From the NCBI RefSeq assembly GCF_008274785.1, contig NZ_VTPU01000008.1, positions 1 to 64,000 of the forward strand: a stretch of 64,000 nucleotides of DNA. Reading direction: 5' to 3'. This DNA is from Halomonas eurihalina. Lineage in GTDB: Bacteria > Pseudomonadota > Gammaproteobacteria > Pseudomonadales > Halomonadaceae. The translations under genes and the position numbers were made by a program. The notes under the pieces were generated by a model, which saw only the letters and a program-made list of their open reading frames with translations, was not told the DNA's origin and ran no database searches. This document shows, one piece after another, positions 57,371-64,000 of this stretch (position 1 is its first letter; each line of letters begins with the position of its first letter).

Positions 57371-58801
57371 ATGCGCCCCTTCCGCCCCTCCTTCTCGCGA
57401 CTCGGCATCAAGCTGTTCGTGATCATCCTGGTAGTCAACGTGGCTATCGCGGGGCTGGTGTTCATCGCCGTGTCGCGCAGCCTCGACCAGGGCTTCATCG
57501 AATACCTCGACCGCACCCAGACGCGCCGCGCCGAGACTCTGGCCGAAGGTCTTGCCGACGAGTGGTCGCGGCGCGGCGACTGGCAATGGCTGCGACAGTC
57601 GCCACGCGCCTGGCATCACCTGGTTCGCCATCAACTATGGCCCGGCGACGCTCCACCACCGGAAGGCATCGAACGTCGACTCGGCGACCCCCGGGACTTC
57701 GTGCTGCATGACGCCCGCGGCCTGCCGGTGATCGGCCTGCCCCCGGACAACGACCGGGACGCCGCCGAGCTGCGCTGGCTGCCGATCATCAACAATGGCG
57801 AACAAGTCGGCACCCTGGGCTACCGGCCGCCTCAGCAGCTCATGGCGCGCATGGACCGCATCTTCCTCTCCCAGCAACGCCGCAACCTGGCGATCATCGT
57901 CGCCGCTCTGGGCCTGGCGTCGCTACTGCTCGCCGGCGGGCTGTCGTGGTGGTTGGGGCGCCGCACCGGCGGCATGACGCTGGCCACTCGACGTCTCACC
58001 GAGGGCGACTACAGCACTCGCCTGACCGAACGCGGCGGCGACGAGCTGTCGCACCTGGCCCACGACTTCAACGTCCTGGCCGCCACGCTGGAAGCCAGCC
58101 GCGAGGCCCGCAGCCGCTGGGTCTCGGACATCGCCCATGAACTGCGCACCCCGCTCGCTGTGCTGCGCGGCGAGATCGAGGCCATGCAGGACGGCGTGCG
58201 CCCCTTGAACCTGGACAGCCTGGGCTCGCTCAGCCAGGAGGTCGGCCAGCTCGAGCGCCTGGTCTCCGACCTGAGACTGCTCTCCCAGAGCGATGCCGGT
58301 GCCCTCGAAGTCCAGTTGGCGCCACTCGATCTGGCCGACAGCCTCGCATCACGCCTCGGCGAGGCCGAAGGCTGGCTCGCCGACGAAGACATCTCGCTCG
58401 ATACCGACATCAACGGCCCGGCCTGGATTCGCGGCGATACCCAGCGCCTGCGCCAACTCTGGACCAACCTGCTGGACAACACCTGCGCCTATACCAGCGC
58501 GCCCGGTCGCCTGCGGGTCACGCTCACGCGGCAGGACGAGTCCTGGCAACTCTGCTGGGAAGACAGCTCGCCCGGCGTGTCGGAGGCCGAGCTGCCACGT
58601 CTCACCGAGCGTCTCTACCGGGTCGAGGGATCGCGTAGCCGAGCCAGTGGCGGCAGCGGCCTGGGACTGTCCATCGCCATGGCACTGGCCCGGGCCCATG
58701 GTGCCGAAATGACACCCAGCGTTTCGGTACTGGGCGGGTTATGCTGGACGCTGACCTTTCCGGCCATCACCGATCACCAGCTCAGAGGGACTGACACATG
58801 A
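57371..58801 (+). CDS. baeS: Sensor histidine kinase, BaeS-like
   Basis: 476 residues. A first membrane span (LFVIILVVNVAIAGLVFIAV), a periplasmic sensor region of about 130 residues, a second span (AIIVAALGLASLLLAGGLSW), a HAMP domain (about 193-245) and a HisKA domain with the phospho-acceptor His 256 (VSDIAHELRTPLAVLRGEIE) follow in order. The HATPase part has N-box LRQLWTNLLDNTCAYTS and G-box SGGSGLGLSIAMAL. The sequence after the His (EIEAMQDGVRPL) is typical of BaeS, an envelope and drug stress sensor. ATG 57371 has GAGGAA upstream. Its stop overlaps the regulator start. Confidence 0.88.
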   Translation: MRPFRPSFSRLGIKLFVIILVVNVAIAGLVFIAVSRSLDQGFIEYLDRTQTRRAETLAEGLADEWSRRGDWQWLRQSPRAWHHLVRHQLWPGDAPPPEGIERRLGDPRDFVLHDARGLPVIGLPPDNDRDAAELRWLPIINNGEQVGTLGYRPPQQLMARMDRIFLSQQRRNLAIIVAALGLASLLLAGGLSWWLGRRTGGMTLATRRLTEGDYSTRLTERGGDELSHLAHDFNVLAATLEASREARSRWVSDIAHELRTPLAVLRGEIEAMQDGVRPLNLDSLGSLSQEVGQLERLVSDLRLLSQSDAGALEVQLAPLDLADSLASRLGEAEGWLADEDISLDTDINGPAWIRGDTQRLRQLWTNLLDNTCAYTSAPGRLRVTLTRQDESWQLCWEDSSPGVSEAELPRLTERLYRVEGSRSRASGGSGLGLSIAMALARAHGAEMTPSVSVLGGLCWTLTFPAITDHQLRGTDT

Positions 58802-59502
58802 GCCACATCACCACCGACAGCGTCCTGATCGTCGAAGATGAACCCAAGATCGCTCGCCTGGTGGCCGATTACCTGGAAGGCAGCGGCTATACCACGCACC
58901 ACCTCGATCACGGCGATACGGTACTGCCCTGGTTCGAATCCCAGGAGGCACCGCCCGAACTGGTCCTGCTGGACCTGATGCTACCGGGCACCGATGGCCT
59001 GACCCTGTGCCGCGAGATCCGCCAGCGCTGGCCCAGGGTGGCCATCATCATGCTCACCGCTCGGGTCGAGGAGGTCGATCGCCTGCTGGGGCTGGAGCTC
59101 GGTGCCGACGACTACATCTGCAAGCCTTTCAGCCCCCGCGAAGTGGTCGCCCGCGCCCGCGCCGTGCTGCGCCGTAGCCGAGCGGCCGACGCCGACCGAC
59201 ACACGGGCACCGACGACCTGGTGCTGGACGACGATGGCTGGTGTGCCATGGCCGATGGGCACGACCTGGCACTGACCGCGGTAGAGTTCCAGCTTCTGCG
59301 GGTGATGATGCATTCGCCCGGACGCATCTTCTCCCGCGAGCAATTGATGGATCACATGTACCGCGACCATCGCATCGTTTCCGAACGTACTGTGGACAGC
59401 CACGTCAAGAAGCTGCGCAAGAAGATCGCCGATATCTGGCCGGATCGCGAGATCATTCGCTCGGTCTATGGCGTGGGCTACAAGTATCAGCCCGAAGAGT
59501 GA
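58798..59502 (+). CDS. baeR: OmpR-family response regulator, BaeR-like
   Basis: 234 residues. Receiver domain with acidic pair IVEDEPK near 12, phospho-acceptor Asp 59 (LVLLDLMLPGTDGL) and Lys in YICKPFSPRE near 109. The winged-helix output domain includes FQLLRVMMHSPGRIFSREQL and SERTVDSHVKKLRKKIADIW. It is coupled to the kinase by ATGA overlap. In enterobacteria BaeR activates exporters and spy; a Spy/CpxP-like gene lies about 1.6 kb downstream here. Confidence 0.9.
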   Translation: MSHITTDSVLIVEDEPKIARLVADYLEGSGYTTHHLDHGDTVLPWFESQEAPPELVLLDLMLPGTDGLTLCREIRQRWPRVAIIMLTARVEEVDRLLGLELGADDYICKPFSPREVVARARAVLRRSRAADADRHTGTDDLVLDDDGWCAMADGHDLALTAVEFQLLRVMMHSPGRIFSREQLMDHMYRDHRIVSERTVDSHVKKLRKKIADIWPDREIIRSVYGVGYKYQPEE

Positions 59503-59561
59503 CGAATGGCGCCTGTCCTCCCTCGGGTCTAGCCTGAAGGTTCCAGATGAGGGAAAGCGAT

Positions 59562-60392
59562 ATGGAACGCCATCGAGACGTCATGCACTTCTGGCGCGAC
59601 CCCGCCCTGCCGTTTCTCGAAGCACGCCGAGTCACCGACGGGCATCGCGTTTGCTATGCCAAGCACAGCCACGAGACCTTTTCGATCGGTGCCATCACCG
59701 GCGGCCACAGCACCTACTGGAATCAGGGCCACACGGAAACCGTCACCCCGGGCAGCGTCGTGGTCATGAATCCAGAGGAAGTGCATGCCTGCAACCCCAT
59801 CGACGACCGCCCCTGGTCGTATGACATGCTCTATCTCGACTGCGACTGGCTCGCCGGCCTGCAGCATGAACTCGGCGCCCCCGCGCACCTCGGCTTCCAG
59901 ACCTTCGCCGCCCGTTCGAGCCGTCACCCGGCGCTGTACCGGCGAGTCACCGGTCTCTGCGACACCCTGTTCTCCCCCGATGCCACACGCCTGGCCCGGG
60001 AAACCCGAGCCATCGAGCTGGTCGTCGAGATGCAACGCCGACTCACCCCCCGGCTACAGCCCCTCGAGGCGCACCCTCTTGGCCTGCGACGCGCGGCGGA
60101 GTACATCGACGCTCACTGCACCGAGGCCATCGGCCTGGACGACATCTGCCACGCCGCCGGCCTGTCGCGTTCCTATCTGGTACGCCGCTTCAAGGCTCTC
60201 TACGGCATGACACCGCACGCCTTCCTCATCAACCGCCGCATTCAGCTCGGCTGCGCCAGGCTACGGGCCGGCCGCCCCATTGCCGAAGTCGCGCTCGATT
60301 GCGGCTTCGCCGACCAGGCGCATTTCCAGCGCACCTTCAAGCGCCTGAGGGCCACCACGCCAGGCCATTACCTCACCGCCACCACCAGATAA
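59562..60392 (+). CDS. AraC-family transcriptional regulator
   Basis: 276 residues. A cupin-like AraC sensor domain (HSHETFSIGAITGGHSTYWN, TPGSVVVMNPEEVHACNPID) is joined to two helix-turn-helix units (IGLDDICHAAGLSRSYLVRR and RPIAEVALDCGFADQAHFQR). ATG 59562 is preferred (GAGGGA 7 nt upstream); ATG 59547 is possible. AraC proteins of this subgroup often accompany LysE-type exporters, and here a lysE-like gene is convergent with a 25-nt overlap of the 3' ends. The inducer is unknown, possibly an amino acid. Confidence 0.88.
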   Translation: MERHRDVMHFWRDPALPFLEARRVTDGHRVCYAKHSHETFSIGAITGGHSTYWNQGHTETVTPGSVVVMNPEEVHACNPIDDRPWSYDMLYLDCDWLAGLQHELGAPAHLGFQTFAARSSRHPALYRRVTGLCDTLFSPDATRLARETRAIELVVEMQRRLTPRLQPLEAHPLGLRRAAEYIDAHCTEAIGLDDICHAAGLSRSYLVRRFKALYGMTPHAFLINRRIQLGCARLRAGRPIAEVALDCGFADQAHFQRTFKRLRATTPGHYLTATTR

Positions 60393-60967
60393 CCGGCACT
60401 GACCATTAACAACAACGCCAGGACGCGATTGACCAGCCGCACCTGAGCCGCGTCGCGCAGCCAGTGCCGCAGGAAGGCGCCGGCCGCGGCCCAGCAGGCG
60501 ATCGACAGATAACAGATCACTAGATAGAGCAGCGCGAAGCGCAGGATCAGGCCGACCTCGCCATTGGCGGCATAGGCTCCCATTCCCGCCAACGAGGCCA
60601 GCCAGGCCTTGGGGTTGAGCCACTGCATGATGGCGCCCTGCCACATGGAGGGGCCCCGAGTGTCACCACCCTCTCCGAGTTGGCCATTATCGACGCCGAG
60701 CTTGATCGCCATATAGACGAGGAAGGCCACTCCGGCCCAGCGAACGCCCTCAATGATCGATGGCCAGCTTGCCAACAGCTCATGCAGGCCGAGTCCGATC
60801 AGCAGCAGCAACAGGGTGAACCCCAGGGAGGCGCCGGCGACATGCCGCATGCTGGCGCGCAGGCCATGACGGGTTCCGGCCGACAGGGCCACGATATTCA
60901 CCGGCCCCGGCGATATCGATGCGGCCAGGGCGAAGGCCGACATGGAAAGCAACAAGCTGAACGTCAT
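60368..60967 (-). CDS. LysE/RhtB-family amino-acid exporter
   Basis: 199 residues with six predicted helices and the family motif SISPGPVNIVALSAGTRHGL near 18. ATG 60967 has AGGAGA 7 nt upstream, while the open frame extends to 61072 without family content. Members export basic or neutral amino acids and related metabolites; the substrate is unknown. The last 25 nt overlap the end of the convergent AraC gene, so read-through transcripts would be mutually antisense. Confidence 0.88.
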   Translation of the reverse strand: MTFSLLLSMSAFALAASISPGPVNIVALSAGTRHGLRASMRHVAGASLGFTLLLLLIGLGLHELLASWPSIIEGVRWAGVAFLVYMAIKLGVDNGQLGEGGDTRGPSMWQGAIMQWLNPKAWLASLAGMGAYAANGEVGLILRFALLYLVICYLSIACWAAAGAFLRHWLRDAAQVRLVNRVLALLLMVSAGYLVVAVR

Positions 60968-61138
60968 CACGTGTCTCCTGTTGACGGGACTGTTCCTGGC
61001 AACACTAGGCGCGACACGGCGAGCAGTATTGAACGTTGTTGCCCTCCGCCTCCTTGTTGTTTGCACGCTCAATACACTGACCTTGCACGCCGGGCGCCAA
61101 TACTGGCCATGTCACTTCAGGACACAAGGAGTCTGTTC

Positions 61139-61789
61139 ATGACCACATCGCTTTCCCGCAAGCTGCTGATGCCCGCCCTGCTGGCCGCCCTCGTCGCGCC
61201 GCTGTCGCTCGCCGCCAGCGCCTCGCCCGATCATCCGCCTCACCCGGGTGAGCATCGCGAGGATCTCCGCCAGGAAGCATTCGAGCGAGCCGGCATCGAC
61301 CAGCAGACCCGCGACGAACTCAAGGAAGCCCGCGAGGACTATCGCGACGCGATGAAGGACCTGCGCGACGAGCATCGCCAACAGATCGATGAGATCCTCG
61401 GGGAAGACGGTAAGGCCGCCCTCGAGAAGGCCCAGCAACAGATGCATGAAGAGCACCGCGCCGAGCAGCAACAAGCACGTGAAGCGCGCATCAAGGCCCT
61501 GTTCGACGAGTGGGAGCTTTCCGACTCGACCCGCGAGGCCCTGGCCCAGCAACGCGATGAATTCCGCTCTGAAGCCGAGACACTGAAAGAGCAGGAATTC
61601 GAAGGTCCCGAGGAACGCCGCCAAGCCTGGAAAGACCTGATGCAATCGCATCGCGATGCCCTTTCCGAACATCTGAGCGAGCAACAGATAGAGGAACTCG
61701 GCGATGCCCTGCGGCCCCAAGGCCATGGCCCCGGCCGACCGCATGATCATGGGCATGGCCCCAAGCACTCCGAGCCCATGGACGGCTGA
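61139..61789 (+). CDS. Periplasmic Spy/CpxP-like helical protein
   Basis: 216 residues. A signal peptide (KLLMPALLAALVAPLSLAAS, cleavage near residue 27) is followed by an almost wholly helical, Glu/Arg/Gln-rich mature part (LKEAREDYRDAMKDLRDEHR, HEEHRAEQQQAREARIKALF) and a His-rich tail (GHGPGRPHDHGHGPKH). Charged helical periplasmic proteins with this layout resemble Spy, CpxP and zinc-resistance-associated protein, which act as chaperones or metal buffers; the match is by character and I cannot name the family with certainty. The His-rich tail suggests metal binding. AAGGAG lies 7 nt before ATG 61139. A strong terminator follows. Confidence 0.65.
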   Translation: MTTSLSRKLLMPALLAALVAPLSLAASASPDHPPHPGEHREDLRQEAFERAGIDQQTRDELKEAREDYRDAMKDLRDEHRQQIDEILGEDGKAALEKAQQQMHEEHRAEQQQAREARIKALFDEWELSDSTREALAQQRDEFRSEAETLKEQEFEGPEERRQAWKDLMQSHRDALSEHLSEQQIEELGDALRPQGHGPGRPHDHGHGPKHSEPMDG

Positions 61790-61827
61790 TCCCCGCCTTC
61801 CAATACTTCCTCTTCTCAGTACGTTCC

Positions 61828-61856
61828 AAGACGCCCGGCCCCGTGCCGGGCGTCTT
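61828..61856 (+). terminator. Hairpin terminator after the Spy-like gene
   Basis: AAGACGCCCGGC (61828-61839) and GCCGGGCGTCTT (61845-61856) form a perfect 12-bp stem around a 5-nt loop. Only two T end the second arm, so the U-tract is short. Confidence 0.7.
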
Positions 61857-61946
61857 GCGTCGTGGCCCCGTCTCTCGTCTACAACTCCCGCCATTCGGTC
61901 GATTCCGCCATTCGACTTGCAGTCAACGAAGGATGTGCGTATTTTA

Positions 61947-61964
61947 TTTGAACATTCATTCAAA
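61947..61964. promoter_or_regulatory. BetI-like operator upstream of betT
   Basis: TTTGAA (61947-61952) and TTCAAA (61959-61964) form an inverted repeat around CATTCA, 35 nt before the betT start. The TTGAACrTTC-like core resembles known BetI operators of choline genes. The surrounding AT-rich stretch (GTATTTTATTTG, then CAAAAAAAG) is suitable for a promoter. Confidence 0.45.
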
Positions 61965-61998
61965 AAAAGAACTGCAAAGCAGAAAGAGGATATATTGA

Positions 61999-64000
61999 AT
62001 GTCGGATAACTACGCCATTCCTGAAAGACGCGACCGGATCAACCGCACGGTCTTCCACGGCAGTGTGGCCGGTATCCTGATCTTTTTGATCCTGACCATG
62101 ACGTTCACCGAGGAGGCCGGCGCCTTTTTCGACGCCGGCCTGGCCTGGGTGAACGATACCTTCGGTTGGTATTACATGCTGGCCGCCGTGGTCTATCTGG
62201 TCTTCGTGATCGTCATCGGTTGCTCACGCGTCGGCAGAATCCGCCTGGGCCCCGACCACTCACGCCCAGAATTCTCGCTGGTCTCCTGGGCTTCAATGCT
62301 GTTTGCCGCCGGAATCGGCATCGACCTGCTGTTCTTCTGCGTGGCAGAGCCGCTGTCGCACTACCTGACACCACCGGACCTGGCCCCGGAGAGCGCCGCG
62401 GCGATGCGTGCCGCCGTGCCCCAGACCTTCCTGCACTGGGGGCTGACCGGCTGGGGCATGTATGTACTGATGGGCATGGCACTGGCCTATTTCAGCTATC
62501 GGCATCGCCTGCCACTGGCCATTCGCAGCGCCCTCTTCCCGCTGCTCGGCAAGCGTATCCACGGCCCCATCGGCAATGCCGTGGACATCACCGCCGTGAT
62601 CTCCACCGTATTTGGCATCGCCACCAGCCTTGGCATCGGCGTGATGCAGCTCAACTACGGGCTGACCTTCATGTTCGGCGTTCCTGAGAGCCTTTCCACC
62701 CAGGTAGTGCTGATCGTGCTGGTAGTGATCCTGGCCACCATCTCGGTGGTCACCGGCGTGGAGAAGGGCATTCGCCGTCTTTCCGAGTTCAACATGGGCC
62801 TGGCCGCACTGCTGCTGCTGTTCGTGCTCTTCCAGGGCGATACGCTGCACCTGCTCGACGCCCTGGTTCTCAACGCCGGCGACTACTTGAGCGGCTTCCC
62901 CGGAAAGAGCTTCGACACCTATGCCTTTGCCGGGCCCGACGCCCAGCAGTGGAAAGGCTGGTGGACCATCTTCTTCTGGGGCTGGTGGATTGCCTGGACG
63001 CCCTTCGTCGGCCTCTTCCTGGCGCGCATCTCGCGTGGTCGCACCATTCGCGAATTCGTCATCGGCGCCCTGTTGATCCCGCTCGGTTTCATGATGGCCT
63101 GGATGTCGATCTTCGGTAACAGTAGTATCGAGATGGTCGCCAACCAAGGGCTGGTGGAGCTCGGCCAGGAGGCACTCAACTCGCCGCAGACCACGATCTA
63201 TACGTTCCTCGAACAGTATCCGTACATCGGTGTCACTGCTTCGGTGGTCACCCTGCTCGGTGTCGTGTTCTTCGTCACTTCCGCCGACTCCGGCGCCCTG
63301 GTGCTGGCGAACTTCACCTCGATCCTGTCCGACGTGAACCACGATGCTCCGATCCGCCTGCGCATCTTCTGGTCAGTGGCGATCGGCCTGGTCACCGTGG
63401 CCCTGCTGATGGCCGGTGGTCTGTCGGCCCTCCAGAGTGCCGTGGTGATCACCGCCGTGCCCTTCTCGCTGGTGATATTCGCCATCATGGCCGGCATGGC
63501 CCGAGCCCTGAAGCTGGAAAGCACCAAGGCCGATGCCCGCCAGTACGTCAGCGGAGCCGCACCGGGAGGCGACTGGCGAGAGCGTCTGGACCGCGCCCTG
63601 GATACCTCCAACCGTGCCGGCGCCGCCGCCACCATCGAGCACGCCATCCGCCCGGCCCTTCGCCAGTTCGCCGAGGAACTCGAAAGTCGCGGCCAGTCAG
63701 CGACAGTGACCGAGGAAGCGATCGACGGCGAGCCCCTGCCCAGCCTGACACTGCAGGTCGGCTTCGATGACGCCGCCAGCTTCGTCTATCAGATTCACGC
63801 TCAACGGCTGCGCACACCGAGCTTCCTGCCGGTGGATGACGACTACTATGTACGTCTCGATGTCTATCTGTCCGAAGGGGGTGCGGACAAGGACCTCAAT
63901 GGCTATACCCGTGGCCAGGTGATCGGCGATGTGCTCGCCGAGTACGAACGCCACCTGCATTTCCTGTCGCTGGCCGGCAAAAGCGGCAACGTGCAGGCCA
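61999..64000 (+). CDS. betT: High-affinity choline transporter BetT (BCCT family), 3' end cut
   Basis: 667 codons are visible and the frame is still open at the window end; enterobacterial BetT is 677 residues, so little is missing. Twelve membrane spans are predicted. The BCCT signature is seen as GWWTIFFWGWWIAWTPFVGL near residue 325, followed by FLARISRGRTIREFVIG. A large hydrophilic C-terminal domain (from about 510: ARQYVSGAAPGGDWRERLDR onward, with SLTLQVGFDDAASFVYQIH) is the osmosensing tail of BetT, absent from short BCCT carriers. It imports choline for glycine betaine synthesis. AGAGGA lies before ATG 61999. The upstream inverted repeat suggests BetI control. Confidence 0.93.
   Translation, partial: MSDNYAIPERRDRINRTVFHGSVAGILIFLILTMTFTEEAGAFFDAGLAWVNDTFGWYYMLAAVVYLVFVIVIGCSRVGRIRLGPDHSRPEFSLVSWASMLFAAGIGIDLLFFCVAEPLSHYLTPPDLAPESAAAMRAAVPQTFLHWGLTGWGMYVLMGMALAYFSYRHRLPLAIRSALFPLLGKRIHGPIGNAVDITAVISTVFGIATSLGIGVMQLNYGLTFMFGVPESLSTQVVLIVLVVILATISVVTGVEKGIRRLSEFNMGLAALLLLFVLFQGDTLHLLDALVLNAGDYLSGFPGKSFDTYAFAGPDAQQWKGWWTIFFWGWWIAWTPFVGLFLARISRGRTIREFVIGALLIPLGFMMAWMSIFGNSSIEMVANQGLVELGQEALNSPQTTIYTFLEQYPYIGVTASVVTLLGVVFFVTSADSGALVLANFTSILSDVNHDAPIRLRIFWSVAIGLVTVALLMAGGLSALQSAVVITAVPFSLVIFAIMAGMARALKLESTKADARQYVSGAAPGGDWRERLDRALDTSNRAGAAATIEHAIRPALRQFAEELESRGQSATVTEEAIDGEPLPSLTLQVGFDDAASFVYQIHAQRLRTPSFLPVDDDYYVRLDVYLSEGGADKDLNGYTRGQVIGDVLAEYERHLHFLSLAGKSGNVQA

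Overview
This window looks like chromosome of a moderately halophilic gammaproteobacterium of the Halomonadaceae (Halomonas or a close relative). The grounds are uniformly high GC, a complete ectoine/hydroxyectoine degradation gene set of the Halomonas elongata doe type, a BetT-type choline carrier, and GH13 alpha-glucosidases of the halomonad type. No rRNA, tRNA, insertion sequence, phage or CRISPR was seen. Species cannot be named from sequence reading alone.

Layout. 1-2.1 kb: end of a universal stress protein, cyclopropane fatty acid synthase, a metK remnant with a large in-frame internal deletion, and an ABM-fold monooxygenase. 2.2-5.4 kb: slipin/NfeD membrane pair, a second ABM gene and a divergent VOC protein. 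5.5-9.1 kb: ynjBCD-type ABC importer. 9.2-12.6 kb: a bufferin-type metallophore operon (DUF2282 precursor, DUF692 MNIO enzyme, DUF2063 partner, DoxX) followed by an ECF sigma factor and a tiny zinc-finger anti-sigma candidate. 12.6-13.3 kb: haloacid dehalogenase.

13.4-30.2 kb is an ectoine utilisation island on the minus strand (doeA, doeB, doeX ... doeC, doeD, eutB, eutC), with the MocR-type regulator enuR divergent at its head. Between doeX and doeC sits a four-gene cassette not part of the known pathway: a carbon-nitrogen hydrolase, an ATP-grasp ligase, a C45 Ntn acyltransferase and a 926-residue Orn/Lys/Arg-type decarboxylase. I consider this the best candidate for an undescribed system. 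Two intergenic gaps of the island hold heptanucleotide tandem arrays.

30.2-35.7 kb: ghrA, pncA/pncB (NAD salvage), a PfpI/DJ-1 protein, a DUF3108 protein and lysO. 36-48.3 kb: a maltose/maltodextrin regulon (malEFG; malK, alpha-glucosidase and maltose acetyltransferase; malT; a carbohydrate porin), with MalT-box-like sites upstream of both malE and the glucosidase operon. 48.3-57.3 kb: a second alpha-glucoside-type ABC operon with its own glucosidase, its own MalK-like ATPase, two paralogous binding proteins and a LacI-family regulator. Two near-identical LacI-type operators flank its promoter region and reach the porin promoter, and a 7 x 12-bp tandem repeat fills its leader.

57.4-64 kb: a BaeSR-like two-component pair, an AraC regulator convergent with a LysE-type exporter, a Spy/CpxP-like periplasmic protein, and a nearly complete betT cut by the window end, preceded by a BetI-like inverted repeat. 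Overall the region serves uptake and catabolism of osmolytes and alpha-glucans plus metal and envelope stress responses.
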